Source: Caprimulgus europaeus (Eukaryota > Chordata > Aves > Caprimulgiformes > Caprimulgidae). From it: 64,000 nucleotides of DNA. Every line of letters begins with the position of its first letter. Within the stretch, counting starts at the first letter, position 1. The stretch lies in NCBI GenBank assembly GCA_907165065.1, contig OU015525.1, forward strand, positions 4,344,622 to 4,408,621. Reading direction: 5' to 3'. Both the position numbers and the translations under genes were made by a program. Shown here in pieces: positions 52,255 to 64,000 of the stretch. Under the pieces are notes generated by a model. It saw only the letters and a list, made by a program, of their open reading frames with translations, was not told where the DNA came from and made no database searches.

Positions 52255-52586
52255 CTAGACCTTATCACTGTCTACAGCTACCTGAAAGCAGGTTGTAGCA
52301 AAGTGGGTGTTTGTCTCTTCTCTCAAGTAACTAGTGATAGGACAAGAGTAAATTCCTCAAGTTGCACCAGAGGAGATTCAGATTGGATATCATGAAAAAT
52401 TTCTTCACTGAAAGGGTTTTCAGGTGCTGGAGTGGGCTACCTAGGGAAATGGTTGAGTCACCATCCCTGGAGGTGTTTAAAAGATGGATAGACAAGGTGC
52501 TCAGAGATGTGGTTTAGTAGCGGACAGATGTCGTTGGACTCGATGATCTCAAGGGTCTTTTTCAACCAAACGATTCTATGATTCTA
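52255..52586 (+). mobile_element. CR1 LINE, 3' end fragment (other subfamily)
   Basis: A plus-strand CR1 of about 330 bp. It contains 'actgtctacagctacctgaa', 'caagttgcaccagaggagat', 'tttcttcactgaaagggttt', 'gagtcaccatccctggaggt' and 'tggactcgatgatctcaagg', and ends 'cgattctatgattct'. It belongs with the copy at 46709-47085. The 3' UTR has lost a few tens of bases between 'gtggtttagtagcggac' and 'gttggactcg' compared with that copy. It is 5'-truncated, and the remaining codons are broken. Confidence 0.95.
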
Positions 52587-53439
52587 AATATGTCTGTCAT
52601 AGGTTAAAACAACCATTATCTTACTATCAGGTACCAAACTTCTGAAAGCTGCTACATGAGCCTGCTGCTCTACTGATGGGAGCAGTAACTTACAACACAG
52701 AAGTAGCACAGTGAGAATGGCTGGAGGTGAGCGGTAGAAGAGTAACAGGGATATAGATTACACACAGTTATCAAAGGTAGCAAACATCTGTTTGCTCACA
52801 GACACAGCAATGCTGATGGTTTTGTCATCCAAACGTCATTCAAATGAGAGATGTACCACTAATTCTTCACTTAGAAGTAGTTACACTCTCATAAATCTAA
52901 ATGCTTAGCAACATACAGCAAAAAAAAGCCACATTCTGGATTGCTGAGAGTTCAAATGCATTTAAGAAATAAGGAAATAATTCTCATTGAAAAGATACAT
53001 AATTATTATATTTCTTTTTTAGATCATGAGCAAAAAACAATTTTCTGAAATTATTCTTCATTTTTTAAATTAATAGCAAATATCTCTGCACTAAGTACTT
53101 TTTGAGAAAACTGTAAAACTTATTCCACTCTCAACCTCCATTTAGTTAATTCAGTCATATGATGCAGTTTCTCTTTAATTGAATGATTTATACAACTATG
53201 AAGCCCTCTGTGAATTTTACAATTGAATATATCATTGATGACTGTCTGCAATGAGGCTTGAAGCTTGGAATTAAAAAATTATTAGTATTTTCATTAGGAA
53301 AGTTCAAGAGCTCAGATATTGAAGAAGATCAAATCCCAGAGTTCCTAGCAGACTTGTACTGAAAATTTTTCTGCAATCATTCAGAATTCTCTCTTTGCTA
53401 TGAATTATTTAAATTAAATCCTTCCACAGACATGGACAC
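52587..53439. other. Non-coding DNA, no gene seen
   Basis: AT-rich unique sequence with no open frame of note and no recognised repeat. Confidence 0.65.
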
Positions 53440-53525
53440 AAAATTTCAAGGCCAGAAGAGACAATTGTAATCATTCAATCTGATCTACTTTGTAATGCAG
53501 ATCACAGCCACACCTTTATTTTCTC
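53440..53525 (-). mobile_element. Old CR1-like 3' tail (probable)
   Basis: The plus strand reads 'ttcaaggccagaagagacaa', then 'ttgtaatcattcaatctgat' and 'ctactttgtaatgcag'. This resembles the reversed 3' end of an older reptile/bird CR1 group ('aaggccagaagggaccattg', 'tgatcatctagtctgacctc'). The likeness is by eye and the copy is diverged, so family and limits are uncertain. Confidence 0.5.
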
Positions 53526-54721
53526 ACTAGTCTTTCCAACTAGACCATTAGTCTGTCCTAAACTCCTGTCCTCTGCAATACCTTCTCTGACCTAGTGCTC
53601 AGCACATCTTAATATCTACAGTAATGCCCTGATTTTATTTTGCCTTGTTCTGCCTACATGCTATTTTACCCTTTGGGATTTTTCTTTTCTTATTATTTAA
53701 CACTTCTCAACCTTGCTTTGTGTCCTCATGTTTTCAATCAAACAAGCTTGTCTGTCAGCAAAGGACTATGCAGCTGCAGTGAACTAGCAGATAATGGCCA
53801 TTTTTAACCACTCATAATATTCAATATATAATCAATAATTGTGTAAAAGCCCACTGAGGCATTTTCCCCAGAAGCAGTTGGCACTGGTTACTCTCAGGCA
53901 ATGCCCCAAATACTACTAGCAAAGGGTGATCCATGAATTATTTATTGTCTTCCAGCACAATCCTCAAATACATAGCAAAAAAAGATTGCAAAACTTCATC
54001 CTTACAGATAAATCTATCTTAATGATCAGTTTAGAGTGTGTGTGGCTGTATGACAGGGAATTGAAACTATTTTCCATCTTATTTAGGCTACCAAAATCCC
54101 AGGCTAAGACTGAGACTGTGTCAGAAGTTGTGTGGGGAGTGAAACACTCATTCGTCATGAAGCACAGACACAGTCATGCTCTGATGAATTTCTGTCTTAC
54201 CATCACCTTTCTTCACAGTGGAAGTAGAGATGTCAAAATCTATTTGATTTCTTATATAGTAATCTAGAGAGGTATCAACTCTTGGCTGGAGAAGACAGTC
54301 TTGTTGTCCATACAATGTGCATATATGGTTTTTTGTCCTCAGGACATAAATCTACTCTGAACAAAATCAGGTTAATTACATTTAGATCTGGACCTTAAAC
54401 AGATGTTTTATCCCAATATATCATGATTCTCTAGAAACCTAATTCCAGACAACTTTTGCTCCTCTTGTTCCTCTGCTGCATGCATGGTCAACTGCTTTTT
54501 GTGTCCCAAGATGATTCTGAGAAAGCAATAAAGAGAGGCAATAACTTGCATGCATTTGCTGCACTCTACCCTAACTTCCTGAGGGAGGGAGGGATAACAT
54601 CCCTGCCCTGAGATATTCTTCAAATTGCAAGAACTTTTCAATTCAGTAATCCCATCAACACTAACTTTCTAGTCCTGGTGAGCAAAAGACACCATTTGAA
54701 AAGGTTCAGGTCTATACATCT

Positions 54722-54741
54722 GCCTTCCTTCCTTCCTTCTT
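54722..54741. repeat. (CTTC)n microsatellite
   Basis: About four units of CCTT/CTTC preceding 'tttcagg'. Confidence 0.8.
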
Positions 54742-56756
54742 TCAGGATATGTCCTCAGTACCAGAGCTGTTCCATCCCAGATGAATAGTTAAATATAATT
54801 TCAAACAAGGAATTATGTTTAATCATCTCATAACCTTTGCCCTGATCCTATTCATATTTCATTTTTATATCAAAAGGAATGCTTCTAACAGGCAAGACTA
54901 GCAACCACCTATATGAGAGCAGCACCTCATCATCATATATAATGGGAATGATACAGGTTCAAGCCCCTTCGTTTAACACAGGTTTAGCAACGGTGCGTGA
55001 GTCTTACCACCACTATTAAGGGTATTTGCTGTTGAGGAACAGTTGGATGTTTTTTCTCTCCCTTAACCACAATCAAGTAGCTCCATTATGGAGATTAACG
55101 AGATTTTATAGCAAAAAATTTTATCAAGGCTTCTTTTTTTTTCATTTGTTTCTATCATCAGCCTAAAATTCTAAATTTTGCTGAATCATCATTTCCAATG
55201 GAGGGGAGCAGGGGAATACACTGTTAAAAATGTCTTGAGTCAGAGAACAGTAATCTAAGTTTAAAAAAAACTATAACTGTAACCAAAATGGATTTTGAAT
55301 AGCAAAACAACAATTTTGCTCTTCTTTGTCCATTGAATTCTTTGTGCTGCTTGTTTTATTGACTCACAATACAATGAGGAGCTTTCAAAACCATGAGAAA
55401 AGAAAGAGTCAGCTCCTCTTCTGGTCTTCAATGATATTTCCATTTTACCTTTAAGACTATAGTCTTTATGCAGTTTGGTTTTTTGGGGGTTTGGGGTGGT
55501 TTTTTTTCAGTCTTGAGGGGTCTCCAAATGACTGACAGAATGTACATAACAGATAAATATCTTTTGACCAGCACTTTTCTAAGACCTTCAAAACCATCCA
55601 TCCAGATGCCATCAGAGTGAAACAGACATACTGTTTTCACCAGTAAGGTCTCTTAGCAAACATCTTTGGATCTGGGGGGTTCACTGACTGTCCTGAAGTG
55701 TTCTTGTAGAAATGTGGCTTCTAATTAAAGGTGATTGTCCTAGCCACTAGGGAAGAGTTTTGCTCCCTTTTCCTACAGCTTTGAGTCCAATCTCCTTCAG
55801 GAGTTCATCCTAGATCCCATGTCTTCCCCCATCCTGATTGATTGCTCTTGCTGTAGTACAAAAAGCTGGGAAATAGCAGCAGTATTTTTCCTCATGCCAC
55901 ATATCTTTTCACTCTCTCTGAGAGTATTTAGGTATAATTCAGCTGCCTATCTGGTTATAAACATGCCTACAGCCTGGAAATATCTTCATATGTATGATTC
56001 ATACATGCTTATGCTGCTGTTGTACACTTCCTTAGGCTGCTGGCCAGTGCAGTAGCTTGAAAATCAGCTCAAATGGAGAAAACCAGATTGAGTGGACATC
56101 AGCCTAAGGAATAAAATGCAAAAATCTGGTGACCTGCAGAGACAAGCTCATCTCTAACTACTTTCTAAAGATCCAGTATGTTTCTTTAGATATCTATCAT
56201 ATTTGATTACTCATATCAACCTTGACCCCATGGAAATATGGACACACAAAGAGGTTTCTTCACTCCAGCTCAGGCCCTGTCAGGAAAGCCTGTTTCCAGC
56301 TGTGTGACTCTCATATGGTACTGCATATCTGCACTTCTGAACTATAGAAAAGTTTTGTCTACCAAAACTCATCTTTCAACAAATGCAATCATCATCAAAA
56401 CTTCTCATTTACTTGACCTCTAACAATACCAGCAGGAAGAGGAAAAAAAGCAGAGGTTACCACAATTACCTGCCCAGTCTTCAGTGAAAGCACTAAAGAA
56501 TTCACATAAAGTAATGTCTTTTATGCTTGGAAAAGGAAATTAATCATTCTCTCCCTATCCTTTTCAAAACAATGATGCTTCATTGGGATGGCCTGAGCCA
56601 ACAGAATCCAATATCAGGAAGACTTATTGCATTTTCACTTCATCATTCATGTCATTGAGAGATAATTATGGTGTAAATAAGTCCAGAGATGAGTTTGGAA
56701 CTGACAAGTGATTATAAAAGCACCACAGCACTCTTTCTACTTTAACACTTTCTATT

Positions 56757-56795
56757 AAAAAAAAAAAAAGAAAGAAAGAAAAAAACAAAAAGATA
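56757..56795. repeat. Poly-A/(GAAA)n simple repeat
   Basis: A run of about 13 A passes into GAAAGAAAGAAAAAAACAAAA, a short A-rich microsatellite. Confidence 0.85.
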
Positions 56796-57194
56796 ACACT
56801 ATATTATTATTGTTTATTATTATTTCTGTAGCAACAAGTATCTCAGGGCTCCAGCTGGGAACAGAAGTCTGTCCTGTTAAACAGATGGTGGGAGATCAGC
56901 TCTGCTTTGAAAAGTGTGATGGGAAACATAGTCTGGCAGCATATTTTACCCACAAAGCAGAACAAGAACATGAGATCCCAATGCAGTACAACAGCTGTAG
57001 CTGCAGCCCAAATGGAAATCTCTCAACTTCCTCTCTCTCTCTTTTTCTTTAGCCCCATATTCTTTATCCTCTCCTTTATCTTCTCAATAAACCATCACTC
57101 CAACATTTGCTACTGTTCTGAAAACAGTTGTGTAAGTTTTTTAGAACTTAAATATCCTTTAAAGAAAACTTCAAACCTAGGAGCTCTTTTCAAC

Positions 57195-57208
57195 AAAAAA
57201 AAAAAAAA
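57195..57208. repeat. Poly-A tract
   Basis: About 14 uninterrupted A after 'tcaac'. Confidence 0.85.
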
Positions 57209-59173
57209 CAACCAAATCGCTTCAAAATATCATCAAAGGCTGATGAAGCCAGGCTTTCCCTAGATAGAAATTAGGCATGAGTTGGTTCCATCAACAGAGC
57301 TTCACTGATTTTTATCCCCTAGAAATACAAACCTTTCTATAATTCATTCTCAGTAAATCTTTCCTGGTAGGTAATTAAGGCGACACGTCCCTCATTTACT
57401 ATCACTGACAGACTTGCTTTACAATCTGTTCATTATTGGGAGAAACTGCCATTTATACTTTTCTTCTCATTTTTCTCTGTGCACAAAAATATCTCAATTT
57501 TTCCACTTAGCATGGGACCTGGCACATCCTGATCCCACAACTATTTTCTAAGTTCAGCACACCATTATTAGGAGTCTGTTAGGACACTCTGAAGCAAGGA
57601 CCGATGTCAATGATTATGGCATTCCTTCCAGTTCTGTGCTCTGAATATTCCAAAGATGCTCAAAGGCACAAAAGTTACCAACTTTCCTCAGGAGATGTGG
57701 ATATGCTTTGCCAAGATGTATTCTTGGATTTCAGAGGTCTTATATGTGTCTAGTGTCCACTTTCCTATAGCAAGCAGGAAGGAAGTTGCAGAGGAAACAC
57801 AATCTGTGTTCCACAAAACAGTTTAAACTCTCCTCAACATTCAGGAGGAAGGCTTCTCTCATTCCCTAGTTCGCTGCAGAGCTCTGATACCTTCAAGGCA
57901 CAAGTGTATCAGTAAATGAAATGTGCCCAGGACCGTTCTCTGGCATGACATCTCCACAGTGTTGAACCCTCTTATCATTGAAAATGAGGTAGCCACATTC
58001 AAACTCTTAATTGGGAATGATCTGTGGCTTTATTAGAATTGCAAATGTACAGATGCAGCCTCCCTGCCCACAATGAACATATTAATTACACTCCCTCCAC
58101 TCCTTCCAAAGAAGAAACCCACCCACACCACACAGGGTAATTAGGCCTAGAATCAACTTGGACAGCCACTACAGACACAGATCATATCAATATGGCCATT
58201 CTATCTGTGAACAGTCCTCCAGCACTTTCCCATCAGGCTTTGTGGCTTCACATGCTCTACCAACATGACCAGAGGACAGACACCTAGGAGTCCTTATAGA
58301 AAAACACTACACCTTTGGCTGCAACAGAAATTGTCTCTCAGGGTAGTTGAGTTGCCACAAAGAGCCCAAATGAGCATGTGGCCAGGTCCTAGGCGATGGA
58401 GAGATGAGTTAGTCTTCACCAGCTGGTCTAGCAACCATCATACTCCCTCTGGGGCATCCCATACAGACTTTCAAGGTATCGTCTTGGATGACTTGCTCAA
58501 TGTGACAAGATAGATTTGAAGTTGCTGACATTTTTCTGAAGCTGGGCATCTAAGGTCATGCCTGCTCACATGGTGAGGTGGCAGGGTGATAAATAGAGTG
58601 CTTACTGTCAATGCCTCTTCACTGATGGTTTGTAAAGCAGCAGGTGAATACCCGAATAACTTTGAAGGGTACCTAAGCCCACACCAGCTTGAGCATCTCT
58701 ACTACACCAGAGGCTGCAATGTGACACACTGCATTGGCCAGGTCACTAGAAAGTAAAATACCAGAATAATAAAACAACATTTTAAAGGGAACAAGAATCA
58801 ATCCTACATGAGCTATTACAAGATATGAAGGGGCATCCCATTTTTCACCAGATTTTCCTATCTTGAGTGAAGGGTTATGAAGTCATTAACTCCTTGGCAG
58901 ATGACAAAGTACCTTCTATGTCATTGCACAGGTAATTATAAGGAACACATTGGCAACGGTTTATTTATTTTTATCTCTTGTGTTGTGTTTGAATTCCATT
59001 AAGATGCAACTATCTGTCTAGAAAATAACAAATAATTTCATTAGAGAGGCACTGAGATTCGATCCCTTTCCTTCAGAGAGAAATTAAGCTATTGTCACAG
59101 TGTTGTCCCAAAAACTGGGTCCATCACCCATTGTGCAAAGAGCCAATCCACACATAGAGTGGAGGTTTTTCCT

Positions 59174-59179
59174 TTTATT
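59174..59179 (-). promoter_or_regulatory. LTR polyadenylation signal (AATAAA)
   Basis: TTTATT on the plus strand is AATAAA on the minus strand. It sits about 75 bp from the 3' end of the LTR, downstream of the TATA-like box, as expected for the R region. Confidence 0.6.
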
Positions 59180-59240
59180 GCATATATGCACATGTATGGG
59201 TGCCTGTCCTGAGGCAGCACACTAAGTCTTCAAATCCAGG

Positions 59241-59250
59241 GTTATTTATA
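59241..59250 (-). promoter_or_regulatory. LTR TATA-like box
   Basis: The minus strand reads TATAAATAAC, about 65 bp upstream of the AATAAA signal. This matches the U3 promoter position in an LTR. Confidence 0.55.
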
Positions 59251-60052
59251 CACAAAGCATTAATGTATTCAGCCTCCTAATACATATACATTGTTATTTT
59301 ATTAATTGATTGGTTAAAATTCCTTTGCCTAGCATGCAAATTAGTACACATGCTCAATCTTACTTACTCCACCTATTTCTTTTGAGTCAGTGGTATGAAT
59401 TGAGTAGAGAGTCTGTGAGTCAGTGTTCTCAGTGTTCTCCCCTGCCAGAACTAACTTTCCTTTAAGGTCACAGTCTTTTGGCAAGTCAAAGTAGTTCTTC
59501 AGGGTTGGCTGAGTTAGCAATTTATCAGTTCCACTTCTACTTTTTGATGGCTACATCCTACCTATCAGACAAAGGTACACTGTTTAAATCATAAATCTTT
59601 AACTACTAGTTTTTCTATCTGTATTCCCAGTAAGGATGGGACTATGCAATGGATATTTCTAACAACAATCAAGCTCGTCAGTTTAATTTATATTTTACTA
59701 TAATAATTTCCATGTATCTAATGGATTTAACTTTATCCTTTAATATCTTGCCATGAATAGCAGAGGTGGTTTCCTCTGCATTCCCAGATGATTAATATGC
59801 ATTGGAAGAGGCACTGGAGATGATCCCTTATGAGACATATCAATTAAAGATGGAAGGAATGAAATTTATAAAAAAATGTGCCCCAAATGGAGCTCTATGT
59901 ATCCTATCATCATTTTTATAGTTTTAGAATCCAGGTGTCAGTGACATAGCCCCAGTGTAGCCTGAAAGTCTGACAGGCTGCTTGCATAGGAAAATATTTC
60001 TTGTTCTACTGATATAATGATACCAGGTTACTTGTGCAACTGCCTCACTGGC

Positions 60053-60065
60053 TTTTTTTTTTTTT
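60053..60065. repeat. Poly-T tract
   Basis: About 13 T followed by CAG. It superficially resembles a splice acceptor, but no downstream exon is recognisable. Confidence 0.8.
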
Positions 60066-60482
60066 CAGTTTTATTTAAACCACTTAGAAAGTAATATAAA
60101 GTAAACCAGAATGAGTAATGTTATTCATGATTAGGATAAGGCTATCTGAGTAGGAAGGAGTATGAATGGGATTATTCTGTTTACTAATTACTCCCTATAT
60201 CAAAGCAGTATAACAGTATAGTCAGCTTTTTGGATCACTTCATCCCACCTACCCGACATGTCAAATTTAAGTTGAATTGCAGACTTTTGTTGAATTCCAT
60301 CCAGTTTACAATGCAACCTTACCATTGCCAGCAGCTGGAAGTAGTATTGGGGTTGTGAAAGCATGGATGTACACTTTGTTCACCAACCTCTGATGGGACA
60401 AGCTTAGTATAGAAAGATCTGAAGGTGAGAAAGTCATCAAAGGATGACAATGCTTTAAAGTAACTGGGTGAGGTGCACCTAA

Positions 60483-60513
60483 ACTCATCCATCAGAATTT
60501 CTGATGGATGAGT
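60483..60513. repeat. Perfect palindrome, 15-bp arms, 1-base centre
   Basis: The left arm AACTCATCCATCAGAA-type sequence (60483-60497, starting ACTCATCC) and the right arm (60499-60513, ending GGATGAGT) are exact reverse complements around T at 60498. It could form a hairpin or cruciform. Confidence 0.9.
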
Positions 60514-63397
60514 GACTTCTATACTGGAGGCTTGCAAAACTCAATAGCAGACTGGACAGTCAAAATGAGAATCTGAGAGGCTTAACTAAACCGCTGTAAC
60601 TTTGACCTGAGATGATGCCAGGCATGTGGAATAATCAGTTTTCTATTCTTACAAATAGTGTGGCTTAGTCAGTTGAAATAGCAAATGTAGATGATCAAGC
60701 ACATTTTAAAGTATTTGTGTTGATAGGAGTAAAAATGTTCAGAACAAATTGACATGAAGTAAGAAGAGTCAGGGATTTGGAGATAAAGTGCCTGTTTTGC
60801 CTGATCTAACTCCTCAGAAGTCAGTAGAAAAAGTCCATGTGACATGAAAGATGCAGGACTAAACATTTCCTTAATACTGAAATTGCCCTATCTACAACAA
60901 TTACAGATATGTCTTTAAAACATTTTTCTTCTTTCAAAGGAGAAAGAACTGAAAAAATATTCTTAGTACTGTAGAAGTGTCCTCTGTTGTAAGAAAGTCC
61001 CGTGTTTACAGCCCTCTGCAGATTGAATTATTATTTTTGTGGACAATTGGAAATGGATATCAAAACTCCAGAGGAATTTTTTCTTTTTTAAACTTGTGTA
61101 CTGCATGTTAAAATATATCCCACCCACAGAACAGGGCAGGAGGTTGAGTTTTCAGAAAAGAAAAGGCCATGACCAGATGGTCTAGGGAAAATGAGTTTTA
61201 ATTTACAAATTCTACTCAATTCTCTTCAATCCCACTCTTCATGTCTTAATTTGACAGGTAACGTAGTGTTGCTAATGGTGAAGTCACCCACAGTGCACAA
61301 GGTATAACTGAAAGCTTGATACTTGTTGTTAGAGAGAAAAAAGTGCTGTTACTCAAACCTGTTAAAAATAATGAGATAAATATGTGAAGTGTAACAGAAC
61401 TGATACTCGAGATGAGAGCAGCTTTGACTACCTACTTTACAGCCTAAATAATGGAGAGAAAGGGAATAGCAGATGTCCCTTATCAGTCCTTTTATATAGA
61501 TGGTGAAGGAAGTACAGCCATATGATGTGGTTTTAATTGGATTTTCTCAAACTGTTAATTCCAATAAATAATTTTGGTGGGAGGAGAGGAAATCATCTCC
61601 TTAATGCTTTCATCAGCATTAATCACAGCTCATGTTTCTGCAAAGACCAAAGACAAAAGAACTGGAAAGAAATTAGAGGCAAGAGCACCATCTGGGTTCA
61701 AAGAACAAATGCCCTGGGGTTCTCCTTGCTCTACTGAACCTTCCTCCAAGTACTCTAGCAGCAGCAGCAAATGAGAAAGCAGAAAAAGCACATAACTGCC
61801 ATTAAGGAGGAATATCCAAAGGCATCTCAGCAGTGCTGGCACTTCACAGAAGGACCTTGGTTTACGCTTAGCATGAAGATTGGATGGAGAGACCTATCAC
61901 CAAGCAACATTATTTCCCAAACTAAAAGCATCTGAATTCCCCAAATTCTCAAATCTATCTTAGGTTACAAACACCTAATGTGCATTCTCTGCATAAACCA
62001 TGCTACTTTGATTCATTGCTTCTGGAGAAACCATATGCTCTATGCTTTTAGGATTCACCCAAGAATCCCTTTTTAATACAACAGATATGGAAAATAAATG
62101 CAGGATACTGAGGCTCAGCACCTTGTCTCTCTTTTTCTGTCCCCATGCTGTCAGATCTGAGGTCACAGCATTGCATCACATGTAATGGTGCATTTCCACA
62201 CCAATTGGTTTGCTTAACTGGAGGAACTGTTTGAATACAGAGCACAGGGCTGGTTGTCAGAAGAAACATGTTTCCTAAAGAGAGAGAAAAATGAAATGTC
62301 ACTTCGATATTGAAAGAAAACTGCAGAAAAATTAGATAGTTCTGTTGTTATCTAACATTCATCAAAGGAATCAGTATACTTAATTGCTAGTGTGAAAACT
62401 CCTTTATTATATCATCTGCTATCCTGTGCTGGAAAGTACATAATAATTAGAAAGGTAGGCTCTGTTCACTTCAGAAGCAAAAAATATGCACAGACTTGTA
62501 CTATATTCAATTAGCATCTTCATTCCACCATTTCAGGCAAGGTGGACCTATTCTTTCCCCTATCAAAGGTCTGCCTGAACAACCCTGCCCATCTGAAAGA
62601 GCTTCTCTATACTCAGAATCAGTTACCATCTAACCTGCTTTATTTCTACCACAAATATTTCCACAGCCCAAAGAGATCCAGTTCTGCTCTTCATTTTAAG
62701 AAATGCATCCCACACTAATTTTATTGGCAGTTGTGTCTATACATTAGATCACACCCCAAACATGGGGTGGATTTTAGAAAACAAAACATAACAAGGTGAC
62801 TATGAATATGTTCATTTGGGAGAGACTCACAAAATGGGTTAGATAAACATTCATTTACACAGATGAGCTACTGTAAAATAAGCTACAGCTTAAATGAAAA
62901 TATAATAGCTGTTATGTAGCAGTTCTTCTAATAAACAGTTTCGTACCATGTTGCAAGTTCAGATTCACTCTATGTCATAGTAGAAACTTACTTGTCCAAG
63001 CAATGAAATCAAGCATCCATTTCTCTCCCTGTGACCTGTAGTGGAGAAAACAGCTAAACATCTAAATCACCTTCTTCAGGAACCTCATTCTCTCTGCTGA
63101 TTTTCAGAGAAGCATAGGGAAAACATGAATGCCCTACAGACTTCTCAATTAAATGATCAGTGTCTCCTTCTCCACGTATCCATTACTCTAGACAGAATAG
63201 TGTTGAATATACAAACTCCAAGTCATCTCTTCTTAAACATAAGGTTTTGGTTCCCCAGAAAACACCTAAAGTTTCCTCATATATACAGTAAGAAACTAAT
63301 TTTAAGGCTCTTCATGCAATTAGCTCATTTCTTTCAATGTACTCTAATAAATACATAGTTATCATTAAACATAGCTCAGGTGAGGGTATTGAGGTTT

Positions 63398-63410
63398 GTT
63401 TTTTTTTTTC
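63398..63410. repeat. Poly-T tract
   Basis: About 13 T, followed by a CT-rich patch (ccttcttcctcccc). Confidence 0.8.
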
Positions 63411-64000
63411 CTTCTTCCTCCCCTAATTTTAACAACAATACCTTAAAAGCCTTCTGGAAAATGATATAATAGCTTCAAAGTTCTCAGTTTCTTAAACAGC
63501 TTTTTTGTTTGTTTTGTTTTATTTTCACAGTACTAGAGCGGAGACTTCAGCTTTCCACTTGTCCATCGTAGGCCCTTATATAGTCTGTTGTATCTGCTGC
63601 TCAGGTGCAAGAGGACAGATCAAGTGACCTCATTATTCTTACCTGTTCTACCATTTTGAGGCCGTGAACATGTGATATTTCTGAGAGGTCAATTGCCAAA
63701 ATAACCCAAACAGAAATGCCATTTATTTAAAAGTGGGTGTTTGTCCCTTTGGTGAAAGATATTGAGCTCTCTAAATGCCACATTAAATTACATAAGCCAG
63801 AGGGTAGATTTAGACTATAATATATTTTCAGCTCTTCTAATTCTATAGGAGAACAAACACTGGGGGGAAAGAAATTGTCCTTGTGAGCAATGGAGAGTTT
63901 CTTGAGATTTATTAGTCTGTACCCATCATTAAAAGGTCTTTACCTGGTGTTAAATGCATATATCTGCCTATCCAGAGCTAAAAGGGAGGGCACAAATGAA

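Larger units (their letters stand above)
53526..59100. other. Non-coding DNA, no gene seen
   Basis: About 5.5 kb without recognisable genes. The largest frames are 113 codons (53926-54267, plus) and 118 codons (56907-57263, plus). Both are unrecognised, and the second runs through low-complexity sequence. Simple repeats are (CTTC)n at 54722-54741, an A/GAAA run at 56757-56795 and A14 at 57195-57208. A G/T-rich patch is at 55476-55508. Confidence 0.6.
59101..59667 (-). mobile_element. Solo LTR of an endogenous retrovirus
   Basis: The ends are short inverted repeats (TGTTGT at 59101-59106, ACAACA at 59662-59667), and the 567-bp length is normal for an LTR. Read on the minus strand, it has the LTR control signals in order. 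TATAAATAAC lies at 59250-59241, and an AATAAA polyadenylation signal lies about 65 bp downstream at 59179-59174. Some 75 bp of U5-like sequence then ends in GGGACAACA. No gag, pol or env sequence and no second LTR are visible, so it is a solo LTR left by recombination. The limits are not fixed: an outer TG/CA pair (59093 and 59671) is flanked by AGCTAT and AGCTCG, a 4-of-6 match that could be a decayed target duplication. I cannot assign the retrovirus class. Confidence 0.72.
59668..64000. other. Non-coding DNA, no gene seen
   Basis: No CR1 copy and no recognisable gene. The longest frame is 84 codons (62048-62302, minus). Contents I can name are T-runs at 60053-60065 and 63398-63410 and a perfect 15-bp-arm palindrome at 60483-60513. 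The rest is AT-rich unique sequence to the end of the window. Confidence 0.65.

Noticed and set aside
55476..55508. G/T-rich patch considered as a G-quadruplex
   Set aside because: Only two runs of four or more G lie close together; not enough for a stable quadruplex call.
59062..59074. B-box-like 'gattcgatccc' near the LTR
   Set aside because: No A box at a suitable distance upstream, so not a tRNA or SINE call.
60040..60075. T-run followed by CAG, considered as a splice acceptor
   Set aside because: No recognisable exon or open frame follows; T-runs are common throughout.
1..64000. Search for CRISPR arrays, operons, phage, toxin or defence systems
   Set aside because: The window is vertebrate non-coding DNA; no regularly spaced repeats or clustered genes of any such kind are present.

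Overview
This window is vertebrate nuclear DNA and almost certainly avian. The main evidence is eleven clear copies of the CR1 LINE retrotransposon. Several carry the bird-type 3' end: 'gttggactagatgatcttta', then 'cccttccaaccc', then a short direct repeat of 'attctatg'. Base composition is AT-rich by eye. CpG is scarce, there is no CpG island, and homopolymer runs are frequent. No bacterial-style gene organisation is present (no operons, ribosome binding sites, CRISPR arrays or insertion sequences).

I find no protein-coding gene I can support. Open frames are short (the longest is about 150 codons). They are unrecognisable, scattered over both strands, and about what AT-rich non-coding DNA gives by chance. 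The only readable protein remnants are broken C-terminal pieces of CR1 ORF2, at 22755-23120 (minus), 43295-43510 (plus) and 48225-48830 (plus). The window is therefore intergenic or lies inside one or more large introns, which the sequence alone cannot settle.

Layout: 1-3.9 kb is unique non-coding DNA ending in a CR1 tail. 4-12 kb is mostly unique, with an AT-rich block at 10.4-11.0 kb that looks like a conserved non-coding element. 12-23.3 kb is the densest repeat part, with five CR1 copies, a tRNA-like relic next to one of them at 23.24-23.29 kb, and an enhancer-like block at 19.1-19.5 kb. 23.3-43.2 kb has one small CR1 tail, simple repeats, an AT-rich hairpin at 34.3 kb, a tRNA-like half at 36.37 kb and a 21-bp tandem repeat at 41.8 kb. 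43.2-53.5 kb has four CR1 copies, including the longest (48.04-49.06 kb, with part of a reverse transcriptase domain), plus an older CR1-like tail. 53.5-64 kb is unique apart from a solo endogenous-retrovirus LTR at 59.1-59.7 kb and a 15-bp-arm palindrome at 60.5 kb.

No undescribed biological system was found. The observations most worth following are the solo LTR, the junction of tRNA-like head and CR1 at 22.67-23.29 kb, the possible regulatory blocks, and the two cruciform-capable inverted repeats. All repeat boundaries were read by eye and may be off by several bases to a few tens of bases.
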